Assembly (NCBI RefSeq): GCF_050157905.1
Contig: NZ_JBKIWZ010000001.1
Location: 124,001-188,000 of the forward strand
DNA length: 64,000 bases
Direction: 5' to 3'
Source: Pantoea sp050157905
GTDB lineage: Bacteria; Pseudomonadota; Gammaproteobacteria; Enterobacterales; Enterobacteriaceae
Shown: piece by piece, positions 34,215 through 43,205 of the stretch
Layout of the letters: the number at the start of each line of letters is the position of its first letter
How positions within the stretch are numbered: the first letter of the stretch is position 1
Made by a program: the position numbers and the translations under genes
The notes under the pieces: model-generated
Told to the model about the DNA's origin: nothing
Databases searched by the model: none
The model's input: the letters and a program-made list of their open reading frames with translations, nothing else

Positions 34215-36746
34215 ATGTCTGGGAACGATCGCGAACCAATCGGGCGCAAGGGTAAACCGTTGCCGCCGCGCAGCAGTACGGGCCGGGGACGACGCAGGGA
34301 TATCGAACAGGATATCGGTCAGGACGATTTTAATGATGACGAGGAGGAGGCGCCGGTGCCACGTAAAGGTAAAGGTGGAAAACCGCCGCGCGGCAAACGC
34401 CGTTGGCTGGGATGGATAATTAAACTGTTCCTGGTGTTTGTGGTGGTGATGGCCGTATGGGGCATCTACCTCGACTCGGAAATTCGCAGCCGGATCGACG
34501 GTAAAGTGTGGCAACTGCCCGCCACCGTCTATGGCCGCATGGTCAGCCTGGAACCGGGCATGGCCTACAACAAAAGTGAAATGGTGGCGCTGCTGGAAGG
34601 AACCCAGTATCGCGAAGTCTCCCGGATCACCCGCCCTGGCGAGTTTTCGGTTAAAGGCAACACGATTGAACTGCTGCGTCGTCCGTTTGATTTCCCCGAC
34701 AGTAAAGAGGGGCAGATCCACGCGCGCATGAGCTTCACAAAGGATGAGCTGAGCGAGATTAAAAACCTCGAAACCGGCCGCGATTTTGGCTTTTTCCGTC
34801 TCGATCCACGCCTGATTACCATGCTGCAGTCACCGAACGGTGAACAGCGACTCTTCGTTCCGCGCACCGGCTTCCCGGATCTGCTGGTCGATACGCTGAT
34901 CGCCACCGAAGACCGTCACTTCTACGAGCATGATGGCATCAGCCCCTACTCGATTGGTCGCGCCTTCCTGGCGAACATCACGGCCGGTAAAGCGGTGCAG
35001 GGCGGCAGTACCCTGACGCAGCAGCTGGTGAAGAACCTGTTCCTCACCAACGAGCGTTCGCTGTGGCGTAAAGCGCGTGAAGCCTACATGGCGGTGATCA
35101 TGGATGCACGCTACAGCAAAGATCGCATTCTGGAGCTCTACCTGAACGAGGTCTATCTCGGTCAGGCGGGCAGCGATCAGATCCGCGGTTTCCCGCTGGC
35201 GAGCCTCTACTACTTTGGCCGTCCGGTTGATGAACTGAGTCTGGATCAGCAGGCGATGCTGGTCGGCATGGTGAAAGGGGCGTCACTCTATAATCCGTGG
35301 CGTAACCCGAAACTGGCGCTGGAGCGCCGCAACCTGGTGCTGCGTCTTCTGCAGCAGCAGAAAGTGATCGACCAGGAGCTGTATGACATGCTGTCGGCGC
35401 GTCCGCTGGGCGTGCAGCCGAAGGGCGGCGTGATTACGCCACAGCCTGCCTTTATGCAGATGGTGCGCAATGAACTGCAGGCGAAGCTGGGCGACAAAAT
35501 CAAGGATCTCTCCGGGGTGAAAATCTTCACCACGCTGGATCCGGTGTCGCAGGATGCAGCCGAAAAAGCGGTGATTGATGGCATCCCGACGCTGAAAAAA
35601 CAGCGTGGCCTGAAAGATCTGGAAACGGCGATGGTGGTGGTCGACCGCTTCAGCGGCGAAGTCCGTGCAATGGTCGGCGGGGCAGATCCGCAGTATGCCG
35701 GTTATAACCGTGCGCTACAGGCGCGCCGCTCTATCGGGTCACTGGCGAAACCGGCGACCTATCTGACCGCACTGAGTCAGCCCAACAGCTATCGGCTGAA
35801 CAGCTGGATTGCGGATGAACCGATAGCGCTGAAGCAGCCCAACGGCAGCATCTGGAAGCCGATGAACGACGACCGTCGCTTCAGCGGTAAAGTGATGCTG
35901 GTGGATGCACTGACCAACTCCATGAACGTTCCGACGGTGAATCTCGGCATGACGCTGGGTCTGGATGCGGTGGTGGAGACCTGGAACAAGCTCGGTGTAC
36001 CAAAAGATCAGCTGCATCCGGTCCCGGCGATGCTGCTGGGTGCCCTGAACCTGACGCCGGTTGAAGTGGCGCAGGCGTTCCAGTCAATCGCCAGCGGCGG
36101 CAACCGCGCATCGCTGTCCGCCGTGCGTTCGGTGATTGCGGAAGATGGCAGCGTGCTCTATCAGAGCTATCCGCAGGCGCAGCGTGTTGAACCGGCGCAG
36201 GCCGCTTACCTGACGCTCTACACGATGCAGCAGGTTGCCGATCACGGTACCGCCCGTGCCCTGGGCGCGCGTTTCCCGAATGCGCATCTGGCCGGTAAAA
36301 CCGGGACCACGAATGACCTGGTCGACAGCTGGTTTGCCGGCATCGATGGTAAAGAAGTCGCGATTACCTGGGTGGGACGCGACAACAACCAGCCGACCAA
36401 ACTCTACGGTGCCAGCGGGGCGATGCAGCTCTATCGCCGCTACCTGGATATCCAGGCGCCGATGCCGCTTCAGCTGACGCCACCGGAAGATGTGTCGATG
36501 ATGAATGTGGACTCTGCCGGTAACTTTGTCTGCGGCACGGGCAGCAGCACCTGGCGTTCGCTGCCAGTGTGGGCGCTGGATCCGAACGCGCTGTGTCAGC
36601 AGCAGCAGCAACAGATTCAGCAGCAGCAACAGCTTTTCGATCAACAGCAACAACAACAACAGCAGCAGCAACCGGCTCAGCAACCGCAGGAGCAAAAAGA
36701 TAGCGACGGCGTAGCAGGCTGGATAAAAGATATGTTTGGCAAATAA
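34215..36746 (+). CDS. mrcB: Penicillin-binding protein 1b with glutamine-rich tail
   Basis: 843 aa bifunctional peptidoglycan synthase. Cytosolic basic/acidic N-terminus, one membrane anchor at about 64-86, UB2H domain, glycosyltransferase (IATEDRHFYEHDG with the catalytic Glu, then GGSTLTQQLVKNLFL), and transpeptidase (SIGSLAKP with active Ser, SMN and KTGTTND). Residues 795-827 are mostly glutamine (25 of 33), interrupted by I, LFD, PA, P and E; this tail lies in the periplasm. A terminator follows. The core is close to E. coli MrcB. Confidence 0.97.
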   Translation: MSGNDREPIGRKGKPLPPRSSTGRGRRRDIEQDIGQDDFNDDEEEAPVPRKGKGGKPPRGKRRWLGWIIKLFLVFVVVMAVWGIYLDSEIRSRIDGKVWQLPATVYGRMVSLEPGMAYNKSEMVALLEGTQYREVSRITRPGEFSVKGNTIELLRRPFDFPDSKEGQIHARMSFTKDELSEIKNLETGRDFGFFRLDPRLITMLQSPNGEQRLFVPRTGFPDLLVDTLIATEDRHFYEHDGISPYSIGRAFLANITAGKAVQGGSTLTQQLVKNLFLTNERSLWRKAREAYMAVIMDARYSKDRILELYLNEVYLGQAGSDQIRGFPLASLYYFGRPVDELSLDQQAMLVGMVKGASLYNPWRNPKLALERRNLVLRLLQQQKVIDQELYDMLSARPLGVQPKGGVITPQPAFMQMVRNELQAKLGDKIKDLSGVKIFTTLDPVSQDAAEKAVIDGIPTLKKQRGLKDLETAMVVVDRFSGEVRAMVGGADPQYAGYNRALQARRSIGSLAKPATYLTALSQPNSYRLNSWIADEPIALKQPNGSIWKPMNDDRRFSGKVMLVDALTNSMNVPTVNLGMTLGLDAVVETWNKLGVPKDQLHPVPAMLLGALNLTPVEVAQAFQSIASGGNRASLSAVRSVIAEDGSVLYQSYPQAQRVEPAQAAYLTLYTMQQVADHGTARALGARFPNAHLAGKTGTTNDLVDSWFAGIDGKEVAITWVGRDNNQPTKLYGASGAMQLYRRYLDIQAPMPLQLTPPEDVSMMNVDSAGNFVCGTGSSTWRSLPVWALDPNALCQQQQQQIQQQQQLFDQQQQQQQQQQPAQQPQEQKDSDGVAGWIKDMFGK
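36597..36695 (+). repeat. CAG/CAA repeat coding the PBP1b polyglutamine tail
   Basis: About 33 codons, 25 of them CAG or CAA mixed, with a pure run of ten. It lies near the mrcB 3' end. Such a tract can change length by replication slippage without shifting frame. Confidence 0.85.
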
Positions 36747-36762
36747 TCCGGTCTGACCGGTT

Positions 36763-36791
36763 AAAAAGGGCGCTCCGGCGCCCTTTTTTTT
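36763..36791 (+). terminator. Rho-independent terminator after mrcB
   Basis: Stem GGGCGC-TCCG-GCGCCC (36768-36783), flanked by A residues before and a run of T after. Confidence 0.9.
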
Positions 36792-36875
36792 GCCTGACGA
36801 TCCTGCGCGTGCTGGCCTGTACAGGCTGTCACAGCGGGGATTTTCGCTTGCAGTGCCGGAGGCGTTTCGCATATT

Positions 36876-36909
36876 ATCGAAACGATATAATAATCATTAT
36901 CGTTTCGAT
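36876..36909. promoter_or_regulatory. Fur-type operator and promoter region of fhuA
   Basis: A perfect 12-bp inverted repeat ATCGAAACGATA / TATCGTTTCGAT (36876-36887, 36898-36909) with a 10-bp centre. Inside, 36884-36901 resembles the Fur consensus, with ATAATCATTATC exact. TATAAT at 36886-36891 can serve as the -10, so bound Fur would cover it. It lies 35 bp before fhuA. Confidence 0.8.
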
Positions 36910-36944
36910 TCGCTTGACTGCGCCCGCTGCCCAGAGACACTTTT

Positions 36945-39149
36945 ATGAACGTGCGAACGACTTTTTCTGACAACACCCAAAAAACCTTTTCCCGTCCTCT
37001 TCTGGGCATCCTGATTACCCTCAGCCTCAGCGCCAGCCTTCACGCGGCGCAGCCGGAAACCCTGGTCGTCTCGGCCGATGGCGGCAGCGGCGTCGAAGCG
37101 GAAAACCCCTGGGGCCCGGCGCCAACGATAGCGGCGAAACGCAGCGCCACCGGTACCAAAACGGATACGCCGATTGAAAAAAATCCGCAGTCTGTCTCCG
37201 TGGTGACCCGCGAAGAGATGGCAATGCGCAACGTGACCAGCGTTAAAGAGGCGTTCAACTACACGCCCGGCGTACTGACCGGGAACCGTGGCAGCTCAGG
37301 TGTGATTGATGCCCTGTCGATTCGCGGCTTCAGCGAAACCAATACCAATCAGTATCTCGATGGCCTGAAACTGCAGGGGGATAGCTTCTCTGAGTTTGCC
37401 ATTGATCCCTACTTCCTGGAGCGCGCCGAACTGCTGCGCGGTCCGGTTTCGGTGCTATATGGCAAAAGCAATCCTGGCGGCGTGGTTGCGCTGGTGAGCA
37501 AGCGGCCGACGACGGAAACCCAGCGTGAAGTGCAGTTCCAGATGGGCAACGACAATCTCTTCTCGACCGGCTTTGATTTCGGTGGGGCGCTGGATGATGA
37601 CGGCGTCTACAGCTATCGACTGACGGGCCAGGCGCGCAGTCAGGATGCGCAGCAGGCGATGAACAAAGAGAAGCGCTACACCATCGCTCCCTCGTTCAGC
37701 TGGCGTCCCGACGATCGCACTCGTATCGATCTGCTGACCTATTTCCAGAACGAGCCGGAAACCGGCTATTACGGCTGGCTGCCGCGGCAGGGCACCGTGG
37801 TGCCGATTACCCGCGCCGACGGCAGCCAGTACAAACTGCCGACTGACTTCGATGAAGGCGAGCAGAGCAACAATATTTCACGCACCACCAAAATGGTGGG
37901 TTATAACGCTGAGCACAGCCTCAACGACACCTGGACGGTGCGTCAGAATCTGCGTTACGCCGATCTGCGTACCGACTATCGCAGCATTTATGGCAACGGG
38001 CTTATCCCGGGGACCCAGGTGATATCCCGTGGCTCTGCGATCTCGCACGAGAAGCTGAACCAGTTTGCGGTGGACAACCAGGCGCAGGCAAAATTTGCTA
38101 CCGGCCAGGTGGATCATACGCTGCTGCTGGGCGTGGATTATCAGCGTACCCACAATGATATTGATGCCCGGTATGGTGCGGCATCCGGTCTGGATGCCGT
38201 CAATCCGCAGTATGGCAATAACAGCGTGACATCATACGGACCTTATCAGCATCTTGATAAGCAGCGTCAGACTGGTCTTTATACACAGGATCAAATGGAG
38301 TGGAACCGCTGGGTGCTGACGCTCGGTGGACGTTATGACTACGCCATGACCTCCGTTTACGATCGGGTTAAAAATAGCGTTGACCGTCAGAATGATCAGG
38401 CCTTTACCTGGCGTGGTGGTCTGAACTATGTGTTTGATAACGGTATCGCACCTTATTTCAGCTACAGCGAAGCCTTTATTCCCAATGCGGGTGCGACCCA
38501 TGACGGTCAGGCATTTGATCCGTCCCGCGCGAAGCAGTATGAAGCGGGGGTGAAGTATGTGCCGAAAGATCGTCCGGTGGTGCTTACCGCCGCGCTTTAT
38601 CAGCTCACCAAAACCAAAAACCTGACTGCCGATCCGGATACGGTTAATCATCCTAATGCCAGCGTGCAGAGCGGCGAGATCCGGTCGCGCGGCGTAGAAC
38701 TGGAAGCGAAAGCGGCACTGAATGCCAACGTTAACCTGACGGCCGCTTACACCTACACCGATGCCGAATACACGGAAGACACGCAGCTGAAAGGCAAAAC
38801 GCCGGTACAGGTACCAAAACAGATGGCCTCCCTGTGGAGTGATTACACCTTCCACGAGACCGCCTTATCGGGCGTGACGGTGGGCGCGGGTGTGCGTTAT
38901 GTCGGCGAGAGCCAGGGGCTTTACAGCGCAGGCGCGCAGCAGAACCAGAACTTTAAGGTAGCCGGTTACACCACTGTCGATGCGGCGCTGAAGTATGACC
39001 TGGGTCGTCTGGGACTGCCGGGTTCGTCCGTTGGCGTTAATGTCAATAATCTGTTCAATCGTGAGTATGTCGCCAGCTGTTACCGTGATTACGCCTGCTA
39101 CTGGGGGGCAGAGCGCCAGATTATCGGTACCGCAACCTTCAGATTCTGA
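36945..39149 (+). CDS. fhuA: Ferrichrome outer membrane receptor FhuA
   Basis: 734 aa TonB-dependent receptor. Signal peptide about residues 1-35 (ends SLHAA), TonB box ETLVV just after, plug domain (IEKNPQSVSVVTREEMAMRNV... DALSIRGF), then a 22-strand barrel ending in TATFRF. The C-terminal CYRDYACYWGAERQ segment is the FhuA cysteine pair. It imports ferrichrome-type hydroxamate siderophores and may be a phage receptor. First gene of fhuACDB, under a Fur-type site. Confidence 0.96.
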   Translation: MNVRTTFSDNTQKTFSRPLLGILITLSLSASLHAAQPETLVVSADGGSGVEAENPWGPAPTIAAKRSATGTKTDTPIEKNPQSVSVVTREEMAMRNVTSVKEAFNYTPGVLTGNRGSSGVIDALSIRGFSETNTNQYLDGLKLQGDSFSEFAIDPYFLERAELLRGPVSVLYGKSNPGGVVALVSKRPTTETQREVQFQMGNDNLFSTGFDFGGALDDDGVYSYRLTGQARSQDAQQAMNKEKRYTIAPSFSWRPDDRTRIDLLTYFQNEPETGYYGWLPRQGTVVPITRADGSQYKLPTDFDEGEQSNNISRTTKMVGYNAEHSLNDTWTVRQNLRYADLRTDYRSIYGNGLIPGTQVISRGSAISHEKLNQFAVDNQAQAKFATGQVDHTLLLGVDYQRTHNDIDARYGAASGLDAVNPQYGNNSVTSYGPYQHLDKQRQTGLYTQDQMEWNRWVLTLGGRYDYAMTSVYDRVKNSVDRQNDQAFTWRGGLNYVFDNGIAPYFSYSEAFIPNAGATHDGQAFDPSRAKQYEAGVKYVPKDRPVVLTAALYQLTKTKNLTADPDTVNHPNASVQSGEIRSRGVELEAKAALNANVNLTAAYTYTDAEYTEDTQLKGKTPVQVPKQMASLWSDYTFHETALSGVTVGAGVRYVGESQGLYSAGAQQNQNFKVAGYTTVDAALKYDLGRLGLPGSSVGVNVNNLFNREYVASCYRDYACYWGAERQIIGTATFRF

Positions 39150-39155
39150 TTTAAC

Positions 39156-39173
39156 CGGGCGCGCAGGCGCCCG
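39156..39173 (+). terminator. Hairpin between fhuA and fhuC
   Basis: Perfect stem CGGGCGC-GCAG-GCGCCCG in the 43-nt gap, with a weak T-rich tail. It is likely a partial attenuator that makes receptor mRNA more abundant than the importer mRNA. Confidence 0.5.
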
Positions 39174-39192
39174 TTCGTTCACAGGAATGATC

Positions 39193-39987
39193 ATGCCACA
39201 TCCTCACGCAAAAGCGTCGACCTTTACTCTGAAAAACGCCGGTTTTGACGTGCCAGGCCGCACGCTGCTTCAGCCGCTGTCGCTGACCTTTCCGCCGGGC
39301 AAAATGACGGCGCTGATTGGTCATAACGGCTCTGGCAAGTCGACGTTACTGAAAATGCTGGGCCGTCATCATACCGCCAGTCATGGCGAGGTTTTGCTGA
39401 ACCAGCAGCCGACAGAAGAGTGGAGCAGCAAAGCTTTCGCCCGCGAAGTCGCCTATCTGCCGCAGCAGTTACCGGCAGCAGAAGGGATGACGGTTCGCGA
39501 ACTGGTGGCAATAGGCCGCTATCCCTGGCATGGCGCCCTGGGACGCTTTGGACAGGAGGATCGTGACAGGGTGGAAGAAGCGATTGCCCAGGTCGGGCTG
39601 AAGCCTTTTGCCGGACGGCTGGTCGATAGCCTGTCGGGCGGCGAACGGCAGCGCGCCTGGCTGGCGATGATGGTGGCGCAGAACAGCCGCTGTCTGCTGC
39701 TGGATGAACCGACATCGGCGCTGGATATCGCTCATCAGGTCGAGGTGCTGGCACTGATAAAAACGCTGAGTCAGCAACGAGGATTAACGGTGATAGCCGT
39801 ACTGCATGATATCAATATGGCCGCGCGCTACTGCGATCATCTGGTCGCACTGCGTCAGGGTGCGATGATCGCTGACGGTGATGCAGACGCGATTATGCAG
39901 GCTGACGTGCTGGCGGCGATTTATGGTATCCCGATGGGCATCCTGCCACATCCGCAGGGCGGCGCGCCGGTCAGTTTTGTCTGTTAA
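39193..39987 (+). CDS. fhuC: Ferrichrome ABC importer ATPase FhuC
   Basis: 264 aa. Walker A IGHNGSGKSTLLKMLG, signature LSGGERQRAW, Walker B CLLLDEPTSALD, H-loop VLHDIN. It powers FhuB. The ATG at 39193 is preferred to 39187 since AGGA is 6 nt upstream. Very close to E. coli FhuC. Confidence 0.96.
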   Translation: MPHPHAKASTFTLKNAGFDVPGRTLLQPLSLTFPPGKMTALIGHNGSGKSTLLKMLGRHHTASHGEVLLNQQPTEEWSSKAFAREVAYLPQQLPAAEGMTVRELVAIGRYPWHGALGRFGQEDRDRVEEAIAQVGLKPFAGRLVDSLSGGERQRAWLAMMVAQNSRCLLLDEPTSALDIAHQVEVLALIKTLSQQRGLTVIAVLHDINMAARYCDHLVALRQGAMIADGDADAIMQADVLAAIYGIPMGILPHPQGGAPVSFVC

Positions 39988-39996
39988 GGAAGTATC

Positions 39997-40875
39997 ATGC
40001 CCGATCTTTATCGCCGCAGGCTGATGCTGGCACTGGCGGCCTCGCCGCTGTTTTGTGCTATGCCCCTGCGTGCTGTTACCCCCCAGGCTGGCCGTATTAT
40101 TGCGCTGGAGTGGTTACCTACCGAACTTCTGCTGGCGCTGGGGATCACACCCTATGGCGTGGCCGATCTGCACAACTACAACATCTGGGTCGGACAGCCA
40201 CCGCTTCCTGCTGGTGTAACCGACGTAGGTCTGCGTACCGAGCCTAACCTTGAGCTGATGGCGCAGATGCAGCCCTCACTCATCCTCTGTTCCAACGGCT
40301 ATGGCCCGGCAAAAGAGAAGCTGCAACGTATTGCGCCTGCGATGGGATTTGACCTCCATGGCGGCGACGGTAAACCCTTTACCGCCGCCCGGGCCTCGCT
40401 GCGTCGGCTGGCGGCACGTCTGGGCATAAGCGAACGAGCGGAGCAGCATCTGCGCGAGGTTGATGCGCAACTGGCGGCGGCACGTCAGCGTCTGGCGCCC
40501 TATGCCGGACGCACGATCCTGCTGATGACGCTGCTCGACAGCCGTCACGCCATCGCCTTTGGTAAAAACAGCCTGTTTCTGGAGGTGATGACGCTGCTGG
40601 GCCTGAAAAATGGCTGGCATGGCGAAACCAGTTTCTGGGGCAGTGCGGTGATCGGCATTGAACAGCTGGCACAGGCAGGCGACGTTGAGGCGATCTGTTT
40701 CGATCACGACAACGACAGGGAGATGCAGCAACTGATGGGCAGCCCGCTGTGGCAGGCGATGCCATTTGTGCGTAGCGGACGCTTTCAGCGTGTGCCCGCG
40801 GTCTGGTATTACGGTGCCACACTCTCGGCGCTGCACTTTGTTCGCGTGCTGGAACGCGCACTGGAGAAACATTAA
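39997..40875 (+). CDS. fhuD: Periplasmic hydroxamate siderophore-binding protein FhuD
   Basis: 292 aa, signal peptide about residues 1-30 with arginines at the start (YRRRLMLALAAS). Class III binding-protein fold: two lobes with a long helix (VALEWLP.. start; TRDPNLE-like TEPNLELMAQMQPSLIL). The conserved WGSAVIGIEQLA and SPLWQAMPFV are present. It hands ferric hydroxamates to FhuBC. Its stop overlaps the fhuB start by one base (TAATG). Confidence 0.95.
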   Translation: MPDLYRRRLMLALAASPLFCAMPLRAVTPQAGRIIALEWLPTELLLALGITPYGVADLHNYNIWVGQPPLPAGVTDVGLRTEPNLELMAQMQPSLILCSNGYGPAKEKLQRIAPAMGFDLHGGDGKPFTAARASLRRLAARLGISERAEQHLREVDAQLAAARQRLAPYAGRTILLMTLLDSRHAIAFGKNSLFLEVMTLLGLKNGWHGETSFWGSAVIGIEQLAQAGDVEAICFDHDNDREMQQLMGSPLWQAMPFVRSGRFQRVPAVWYYGATLSALHFVRVLERALEKH

Positions 40876-42854
40876 TGCGTTACGCTCTGCTTCCTGCGGG
40901 CCTCTTCAGCCTGCTGTTCCTGCTGGCGCTGAGCCTCACGCTGACCAATCTGCATGAGGTGCTGCCGCAGGCGGAATGGTGGCAGGCACTCTGGTCGCCG
41001 GCCGTCGATAACCTGCCGCAGATGGTGTTTCACTACAGTCTGCTGCCGCGTACGGTGCTGGCACTGCTGGTGGGGGCCGGGCTGGGCCTGGCCGGTCTGC
41101 TGTTCCAGCAGATCCTGCGCAATCCACTGGCGGAACCGACCACGCTGGGCGTCTCCTCCGGCGCCCAGCTTGGTATTACTGTTGCTACGCTGTGGCATCT
41201 GCCGGGCGGCGTGCTGGCGCAACAGTTTGCGGCGCTGAGCGGCGCGCTGCTGGTGGGTGCCCTGGTCTTTGGCGTCGCCTGGAGCAGGCGGCTGTCGCCG
41301 GTTACGCTGATCCTGGCCGGGCTGGTGCTGAGCCTTTACAGCGGCGCGGTCAATCAAATCTTTGCGATTTTTAACCATGACCAGTTGCAGAACATGTTTC
41401 TCTGGAGCAGCGGTGCGCTGAATCAGATGGGCTGGGAGAATGTGCAACAGCTCTGGCCGCGCCTGCTGCTGGCGTTTGTCGCGGCGCTGGCGCTGCTGCG
41501 TCCGCTGACGCTGATGGGGCTGGATGACAATGTGGCGAAAAATCTGGGGCTGACACTTTCTGTCGCCCGGATTGGCGGGCTGGGGCTGGCGATTCTGCTC
41601 AGCGCACAGCTGGTGAATGTTGCCGGCATTATTGGTTTTATCGGGCTGTTTGCCCCGCTGCTGGCAAAGCTGGTGGGCGGAAGACGACTCATCAGCCGGA
41701 TGGTACTGGCTCCGCTGACGGGGGCGCTGCTGCTCTGGCTGGCGGACAGCTGCGTGATGTGGCTCAGCCAGTACGGGCGCGATATCCCGACCGGTACGGC
41801 CACGGCTCTGCTCGGTGTGCCGGTCCTCCTGTGGCTGCTGCCACGCCTGCGCACCGGCTCTGTCGCACCCGCGCTGAATCAGGGTGACAGGGTGCCCGCC
41901 GAGCGTCAGAATCTGCTGCGCTGGCTGCTGATCGGTCTTATTGTACTGGGATTGCTGATGTGGGGAGGTCTGGCGTTCGGGCGTGATGCGCTGGGCTGGC
42001 GTGTCGCAGCCGGTGAGATGCTGCATGCTCTGCTTCCGTACCGCGCACCACGGTTGCTGGCCGCACTGGTGACCGGTCTGATGCTGGGCGTGGCCGGGAG
42101 CCTGATCCAGCGGCTGACCGGCAACCCCATGGCCAGTCCGGAAGTACTGGGTATCAGCTCCGGCGCCGCCTGCGGCGTGGTCATCATGATGTTTTTTGTA
42201 CCCGGTGATGCGGTGGCCTGGCTGTTGCCCGCCGGTGCGCTGGGGGCGGCGCTGACGCTGCTGGTCATCATGACGGTAGCCAGCCGGGGAGGCTTTACGC
42301 CGGAGCGGCTGCTGCTGGCGGGCATGGCGCTTAACAGCGCCTTTGTCACTCTGTTGCTGCTGCTGCTGGCCAGCGGCGATCCGCGAATGGGCGGGCTGCT
42401 GACCTGGATCTCGGGTTCGACTTATAACATCAGCGGGACGCAGGCGGTACAGAGTGCGCTCTGCGCACTGCTGCTGGCAGGGCTGGCACCGCTGGCCACG
42501 CGCTGGCTGACACTGCTGCCGCTGGGCAGTGCGACTGCGCGTTCGGCCGGTATGGCGTTAACGCCTGCGCGGCTGAGTCTGCTACTGCTGGCCGCAGCGC
42601 TTACTGCCAGCGCAACCCTGACTATCGGCCCGCTGAGTTTTGTTGGTCTGATGGCGCCGCACATGGCGCGGATGCTGGGTTTCCGGCGAGCCCTGCCGCA
42701 GCTGCTGCTGTCGGGGCTGCTGGGGGCAGGATTAATGGTGCTGGCGGACTGGTGCGGCCGGATGCTGGCGTTCCCGGATCAGATTCCGGCCGGGCTGATG
42801 GCGACCTTCCTGGGGGCACCGTACTTTATCTGGCTGCTCAGGCGTTCGGGTTAA
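40875..42854 (+). CDS. fhuB: Ferrichrome importer permease FhuB
   Basis: 659 aa, a fused tandem permease with two BtuC/FecCD-like halves of about 320 residues, about 20 membrane helices. The motif LRNPLAEPTTLGVSSGAQLG occurs in the first half and its counterpart TGNPMASPEVLGISSGAACG in the second, showing the internal duplication; each half ends with a GLFAPLLAK/GLMAPHMAR helix. Last gene of the operon. Confidence 0.96.
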   Translation: MRYALLPAGLFSLLFLLALSLTLTNLHEVLPQAEWWQALWSPAVDNLPQMVFHYSLLPRTVLALLVGAGLGLAGLLFQQILRNPLAEPTTLGVSSGAQLGITVATLWHLPGGVLAQQFAALSGALLVGALVFGVAWSRRLSPVTLILAGLVLSLYSGAVNQIFAIFNHDQLQNMFLWSSGALNQMGWENVQQLWPRLLLAFVAALALLRPLTLMGLDDNVAKNLGLTLSVARIGGLGLAILLSAQLVNVAGIIGFIGLFAPLLAKLVGGRRLISRMVLAPLTGALLLWLADSCVMWLSQYGRDIPTGTATALLGVPVLLWLLPRLRTGSVAPALNQGDRVPAERQNLLRWLLIGLIVLGLLMWGGLAFGRDALGWRVAAGEMLHALLPYRAPRLLAALVTGLMLGVAGSLIQRLTGNPMASPEVLGISSGAACGVVIMMFFVPGDAVAWLLPAGALGAALTLLVIMTVASRGGFTPERLLLAGMALNSAFVTLLLLLLASGDPRMGGLLTWISGSTYNISGTQAVQSALCALLLAGLAPLATRWLTLLPLGSATARSAGMALTPARLSLLLLAAALTASATLTIGPLSFVGLMAPHMARMLGFRRALPQLLLSGLLGAGLMVLADWCGRMLAFPDQIPAGLMATFLGAPYFIWLLRRSG

Positions 42855-43205
42855 GAAAAAAGCAGGCGCATGCCAGACAGCGGTCTGATCCAGAGCAGGA
42901 CGCATCAGATAACCACGAACAAGCGCAATGCGCAGGGCGTCGGGTCAGAGGAGGAAAGCGTTACACCGCCTGAAAAAGACGCCGGGAGCGCTTTTGAATC
43001 ATGCAAAGCGTCAGCCCGTTTACGGGTGCATCTTATGGATGAGGTGCGTAATCGCGCGGGCCGGGCGCGTCATGGATGACGACTTTCGTGGCTTTCCGTT
43101 CGGCCCTGTTTCCTGTGCCTGCCTCCTCTCACAGCAGAGCGGGGCAAACCTTATCAATAACCAAAGACCGGCTGCTGCCGGTCTTTGTCTTTTACGCTGT
43201 CGAAA
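42855..43205. other. Gene-free interval between fhuB and hemL
   Basis: 351 bp with no convincing gene. Near the right end is the hairpin AAAGACCGGC-TGCT-GCCGGTCTTT (43163-43186), which probably serves as the shared terminator of the convergent fhuB and hemL genes although its T tracts are poor. The rest shows no repeat or RNA that I recognise. Confidence 0.5.
43163..43194. terminator. Hairpin between convergent fhuB and hemL
   Basis: Perfect 10-base stem with TGCT loop; moderately T-rich on the + side. Confidence 0.6.

Noticed and set aside
40872..42026. 384-aa open frame opposite fhuB
   Set aside because: Low-complexity Gln/Arg/His sequence that mirrors the Leu-rich helices of fhuB; no domain seen.
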